Under the pieces are notes generated by a model. That model was given only the letters and a program-made list of their open reading frames with translations. It was not told the origin of the DNA and did no database searches. The position numbers and the translations under genes were made by a program. From positions 62,001-126,000 of the forward strand of contig NZ_JACAQA010000018.1 of NCBI RefSeq assembly GCF_013385425.1: a stretch of 64,000 nt of DNA, given 5' to 3'. Source of the stretch: Pseudomonas gingeri (GTDB lineage: Bacteria > Pseudomonadota > Gammaproteobacteria > Pseudomonadales > Pseudomonadaceae). Below, piece after piece: positions 60,248 to 64,000 of this stretch (positions are counted from its first letter, which is position 1; the number at the start of each line of letters is the position of its first letter).

Positions 60248-61729
60248 TCAGCCAATCGCGCCCAGCAGCTTTTCCCATTCCTTGTTTTCTTTCTTCGACA
60301 CCCCGCCCAGCAAATCCAGGGCCTGGCGCAGACGGAAACGCGTAAGGTCCGGCCCGAGGATTTCCATCGCATCGAGCACCGACACCGAACTGGCCTGCCC
60401 GGTGATCGAGGCGAACATCAGCGGCATGGCATCGCGCAGCTTCAACTCCAGGGAGTCGACCACCGCCTGGATGGTCGCGGTGATGCTGTCCTTTTCCCAC
60501 TGGCGCAAGCTTTCCAGCTTCCACAGGATCAACTGCATCAACTTGCGCACGTCGTCGGCCGAGAGTTTCTTGTGCTCGAACAGCTTGACGTCCAGCGGCA
60601 GGCTACCGGCGAAGAAGAAGTTCGCCAGCGGCGCGACCTGGCTGAAGGTCTCGACCCGGCCCTGGACCAGCGGCGCGATCTTCATCAGGTACTCGGGGTT
60701 CAGCGCCCAGTTCTGCACCCGGCTGGCGAATTCTTCCACCGGCAGGTCGCGCAGCCACTGGCCATTGAGCCAGGACAGCTTCTCGATATCGAAGATCGGC
60801 CCGCCCAGGGAAACGCGGGACAGGTCGAAATGCTCGACCATTTCCTCCAGGGAGAACTTCTCGCGCTCGTCGGGCATCGACCAACCCATGCGCCCCAGGT
60901 AGTTGAGCATGGCTTCAGGCATAAAGCCCATGCGCTCGTAGAAGGTCACCGAAGTCGGGTTCTTGCGCTTGGACAGCTTGCTCTTGTCCGGGTTGCGCAA
61001 CAGCGGCATGTAGCACAGCTGCGGCTGTTCCCAACCGAAGTATTCGTAGAGCAGGATCAGCTTCGGTGCCGACGGCAGCCACTCTTCGCCACGCAGCACA
61101 TGGGTGATGCCCATCAGATGGTCGTCGACCACGTTGGCCAGGAAGTAGGTCGGCAGACCGTCGGTCTTCATCAGCACCTGCATGTCCATGCGATCCCACG
61201 GGATCTCGACATCGCCACGGAGCATGTCCGGCACCACGCAGACGCCTTCGCTCGGTACTTTCATGCGGATCACATGGGGCTCGCCGGCGGCCAGGCGCCG
61301 GGCCACTTCCTCTTTCGACAGCAACAGCGCACGACCGTCATAGCGCGGGGTCTCGCCGCGAGCCATCTGCTCGGCACGCATCTGGTCCAGCTCTTCGGCG
61401 GTGCAGAAGCACGGGAAGGCGTGGCCCATGTCCACCAGTTGCTGGGTGTATTTCTTGTAGATCTCGCTACGCTCGCTCTGCCGGTACGGACCGTGGGGAC
61501 CGCCGACATCCGGGCCTTCGGCCCAGGTGATACCCAGCCAGTTGAGGGCATCGAAAATCTGCTGTTCGGACTCGCGGGTCGAGCGCAACTGGTCGGTGTC
61601 TTCGATCCGCAGGATGAACTCACCACCGTGCTGCTTGGCAAAGCAATAGTTGAACAAAGCGATGTAGGCGGTGCCGACGTGGGGATCGCCGGTGGGCGAT
61701 GGCGCGATGCGCGTGCGAACGGTGGTCAT
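60248..61729 (-). CDS. gltX: Glutamate-tRNA ligase
   Basis: This 493-aa class I synthetase has the HIGH-type motif in RIAPSPTGDPHVGTAYIAL and the KMSKS-type KLSKRKN near residue 245, with the anticodon-binding C-terminus. ATG 61729 (MTTVRTRIAPSPTG) is the family start. The upstream frame to 61828 is spurious. The adjacent operon encodes its tRNA substrate twice, a common pseudomonad arrangement. Confidence 0.97.
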   Translation of the reverse strand: MTTVRTRIAPSPTGDPHVGTAYIALFNYCFAKQHGGEFILRIEDTDQLRSTRESEQQIFDALNWLGITWAEGPDVGGPHGPYRQSERSEIYKKYTQQLVDMGHAFPCFCTAEELDQMRAEQMARGETPRYDGRALLLSKEEVARRLAAGEPHVIRMKVPSEGVCVVPDMLRGDVEIPWDRMDMQVLMKTDGLPTYFLANVVDDHLMGITHVLRGEEWLPSAPKLILLYEYFGWEQPQLCYMPLLRNPDKSKLSKRKNPTSVTFYERMGFMPEAMLNYLGRMGWSMPDEREKFSLEEMVEHFDLSRVSLGGPIFDIEKLSWLNGQWLRDLPVEEFASRVQNWALNPEYLMKIAPLVQGRVETFSQVAPLANFFFAGSLPLDVKLFEHKKLSADDVRKLMQLILWKLESLRQWEKDSITATIQAVVDSLELKLRDAMPLMFASITGQASSVSVLDAMEILGPDLTRFRLRQALDLLGGVSKKENKEWEKLLGAIG

Positions 61730-61957
61730 GGGCGGTCTCGAAGTGGAGATAAAACAAAGGGCGAATGGTAACAGGCACAGCCGTCCGGGCTCCAGTACAG
61801 GGCATCCGGCCGAGGGCATATAAGCCAAGCTTCGGTCTAAAAATGGCTCCAGGCCCCGAAAGCCGGGCTTTCTCGGTTACTGGCATTTACCCATTAATCC
61901 TGCTGTGCCAGATTCGTCTACCGTAAAATTCACTTACACATTGATGTGTTGCTGCCC

Positions 61958-63004
61958 ATGCCCTCCCAACTCAAGCGTCGACTGTTTATTTTCCTGTTCC
62001 TGGTCCTGGTGATTGCCCTGGGCTTTTTCGTCCAGTGGTTTTTCAGGGGACGCTTTTATGAAAGCACCGATAACGCTTATGTCCAGGGCGAAATCACCCG
62101 GGTCTCCAGCCAATTGGGCGCACGCATTGACGAAGTGCTGGTGGCAGACAACCAGCATGTGGAGAAAGGCCAGTTGCTGGTCCGGCTCGAAGGCGCTGAC
62201 TTCCAACTGGCCATCGACCGCGCCAATGCCGTCCTCGCCACCCGCGAGGCCGAACGGGTGCAGGCCCAGAGCAAGCTGACCCAGCAAGCCAGCCTGATCG
62301 CCTCCGCCGATGCGCAGGTCGCGGCCAGCCAGGCCAGCCTCGGCCGCTCGCAACTCGACCTGAACCGTGCGCAGACCCTGCGCAAACCCGGCTACGTCTC
62401 GGAAGAGCGGGTCACCACGCTCTCCGCCGACAACCATATCGCCCGCTCGCAAGTGGCCAAGGCCCAGGCCGACCTGCAAGGCCAGCGCCAGCAGGTCACG
62501 GCCCTGAGTGCCGAGCTCAAGCGCCTCGACGCACAGATCGCCAATGCCCGCGCCGACCTGGCCCAGGCCGAGCTGAACCTGACCCGCAGCGAGATCCATG
62601 CGCCCATCAGCGGCCTGGTCGGCCAGCGCGCGGCGCGCAATGGCCAGTATGTGCAGGCTGGTGCCTACCTGCTGTCCATCGTCCCAGACCAGGACATCTG
62701 GATCCAGGCCAACTTCAAGGAAACCCAGATCGGCCATATGCAGCCGGGCCAGCACGCGACGCTGACCTTCGATGCCTATGAGGACACGCCGATCCAGGGC
62801 CAGGTCGAGAGCCTGTTCGCCGCCTCCGGCGCGCAGTTCAGCCTGCTGCCGCCGGACAACGCCACCGGCAACTTCACCAAGGTGGTGCAACGCATTCCGG
62901 TCAAGCTGACCTTTGCCGCCGACAATCCGTTGCAGGGCAAGATCCGTCCGGGCATGTCGGTCACCGTCAAGGTCGATCTGCGCGACGCCCAGCATGGCCG
63001 GTGA
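61958..63004 (+). CDS. EmrA-like efflux membrane fusion protein (HlyD family)
   Basis: This 348-aa periplasmic adaptor has one N-terminal membrane helix (LFIFLFLVLVIALGFFVQWFF) and then a biotinyl-lipoyl-like domain (STDNAYVQGEITRVSSQLGA, VLVADNQHVEKGQLLVRLEG). A long alpha hairpin follows, then IHAPISGLVGQRAARNGQYV and the beta-barrel. It couples an inner-membrane MFS pump to an outer-membrane channel, as EmrA does. ATG 61958 (MPSQLKRR) is preferred over GTG 61946. It is divergent from gltX. Confidence 0.92.
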   Translation: MPSQLKRRLFIFLFLVLVIALGFFVQWFFRGRFYESTDNAYVQGEITRVSSQLGARIDEVLVADNQHVEKGQLLVRLEGADFQLAIDRANAVLATREAERVQAQSKLTQQASLIASADAQVAASQASLGRSQLDLNRAQTLRKPGYVSEERVTTLSADNHIARSQVAKAQADLQGQRQQVTALSAELKRLDAQIANARADLAQAELNLTRSEIHAPISGLVGQRAARNGQYVQAGAYLLSIVPDQDIWIQANFKETQIGHMQPGQHATLTFDAYEDTPIQGQVESLFAASGAQFSLLPPDNATGNFTKVVQRIPVKLTFAADNPLQGKIRPGMSVTVKVDLRDAQHGR

Positions 63005-64000
63005 TCAACTGATCCGACCGCTGGGCGAGCCGACCCGCCGGGACTGGATTGCGGTGATGAGCGTGATGCTCGGCGCCTTTATGGCGGTGCTCGATATCCA
63101 GATCACCAACTCTTCGCTCAAGGATATCCAGGGCGCCCTGTCGGCGACCCTGGAAGAAGGTTCGTGGATTTCCACCTCCTACCTGGTGGCGGAAATCATC
63201 ATGATTCCCCTCACCGCCTGGCTGGTGCAATTGCTCTCGGCGCGGCGGCTGGCGGTCTGGGTCTCCCTGGGTTTCCTCGGTTCGTCGCTGCTCTGTTCCA
63301 TGGCCTGGAGCCTGGAAAGCATGATCGTGTTCCGCGCCATGCAGGGTTTCACCGGCGGCGCGCTGATTCCCCTGGCGTTCACCCTGACCCTGATCAAACT
63401 GCCGGACCACCACCGCGCCAAGGGCATGGCCATGTTCGCCATGACCGCCACCTTCGCCCCGTCCATCGGCCCGACCATAGGCGGCTGGCTTACGGAGAAC
63501 TGGGGCTGGCAGTACATTTTCTACATCAACATCCCGCCCGGCCTGATCATGATCGGCGGCCTGCTCTACGGCCTGGAAAAGAAGGAGTCCCATTGGGAAC
63601 TGCTCAAGAGCACCGACTATGCCGGGATCGTCAGCCTCGGCATCGGCCTGGGGTGCCTGCAGGTGTTCCTCGAAGAAGGCCACCGCAAGGACTGGCTGGA
63701 ATCGGATCTGATCGTGACCCTGGGCAGTATCGCCCTGCTGAGCCTGATCACCTTCGTGATCCTGCAACTGTCCAAGGCCAATCCGCTGATCAATCTGCGC
63801 ATCCTGCAGAACCGCAACTTCGGCCTGTCCAGCATTGCCAGCCTGGGCATGGGCGTGGGGCTGTATGGCTCGATCTACCTGCTGCCGCTGTACCTGGCGC
63901 AGATCCAGAACTACAACGCCCTGCAGATCGGCGAAGTGATCATGTGGATGGGGGTGCCGCAGTTGTTCCTGATTCCGCTGGTGCCCAAGCTGATGAAATT
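62994..64000 (+). CDS. EmrB/QacA-type MFS drug efflux transporter (partial, 3' end outside window)
   Basis: The frame opens with ATG 62994, overlapping the adaptor gene by 11 nt, and stays open to the window end (335 codons). It has the DHA2 signature LGAFMAVLDIQITNSSLKDI in TM1 and later FRAMQGFTGGALIPLAFTLT and the TATFAPSIGPTIGGWLTENW motif C region. These are features of 14-helix drug:proton antiporters such as EmrB. With the adaptor it forms an EmrAB-type tripartite pump. Substrates are unknown. Confidence 0.93.
   Translation, partial: MAGDQLIRPLGEPTRRDWIAVMSVMLGAFMAVLDIQITNSSLKDIQGALSATLEEGSWISTSYLVAEIIMIPLTAWLVQLLSARRLAVWVSLGFLGSSLLCSMAWSLESMIVFRAMQGFTGGALIPLAFTLTLIKLPDHHRAKGMAMFAMTATFAPSIGPTIGGWLTENWGWQYIFYINIPPGLIMIGGLLYGLEKKESHWELLKSTDYAGIVSLGIGLGCLQVFLEEGHRKDWLESDLIVTLGSIALLSLITFVILQLSKANPLINLRILQNRNFGLSSIASLGMGVGLYGSIYLLPLYLAQIQNYNALQIGEVIMWMGVPQLFLIPLVPKLMK

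Overview
The window looks like a chromosomal segment of a Pseudomonas of the fluorescens lineage. The grounds are the GC-rich protein-coding style, four REPIN-like repeats built on the GTAGGAGC(G/A)(A/G)GCTTGC core, and the core gene order metZ-purF-cvpA-SPOR-folC-accD-trpF-truA-fimV-usg-asd-leuB-leuD-leuC and gltX beside duplicated tRNA-Ala/tRNA-Glu genes. Species assignment is inference.

Region 1 (1-12000, minus strand) is an ABC-transporter-dependent O-antigen (or related surface glycan) operon. In transcription order it holds a B12-binding radical SAM enzyme, HddA-like heptose-phosphate kinase, GDP-fucose-synthase-like SDR, a split transketolase (N and C subunits), a ColD-like PLP 3-dehydratase carrying His in place of the Schiff-base Lys, HddC-like nucleotidyltransferase, a second SDR, Wzm, Wzt and a glycosyltransferase that runs off the left edge. 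The genes are nearly gapless. Together they suggest a GDP-activated deoxy higher sugar with a two-carbon branch and a radical-SAM modification. This is the most novel-looking system here.

Region 2 (12000-16960) holds a membrane-anchored nitrilase-fold protein with no cysteine at all, overlapped by an AraC-type regulator, a 28-aa acidic ORF, a DUF2242-like lipoprotein and an orphan NarL-type response regulator.

Region 3 (16964-32759, minus strand) is a compact type VI secretion operon in the order tssA-B-C-hcp-tssE-F-G-DUF4280 PAAR-like-vgrG-tssJ-K-L-M. No ClpV (TssH) gene is present. Similar TAGGA-N(3-4)-TCC elements lie upstream of tssA and of the NarL-type regulator.

Region 4 (33100-52110, minus strand) starts with a tRNA-Val/Asp/Asp operon. 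Housekeeping genes follow: an SDR, methionine (metZ), purine (purF, cvpA), folate (folC), fatty acid (accD), tryptophan (trpF), tRNA modification (truA), polar hub FimV, a Cys-less Asd paralogue plus true Asd, a methyltransferase and leucine biosynthesis (leuB, leuD, leuC). leuC faces a divergent LysR regulator with a perfect inverted repeat between them.

Region 5 (53223-64000) holds a five-PAS GGDEF-EAL protein, an Hsp20 gene with a sigma-32-like promoter and a ROSE-type RNA thermometer hairpin, dusC, a thioesterase, a TetR regulator with a perfect operator-like palindrome, a duplicated tRNA-Ala/Glu array, gltX, and an emrA/emrB-type efflux pair truncated by the right edge.
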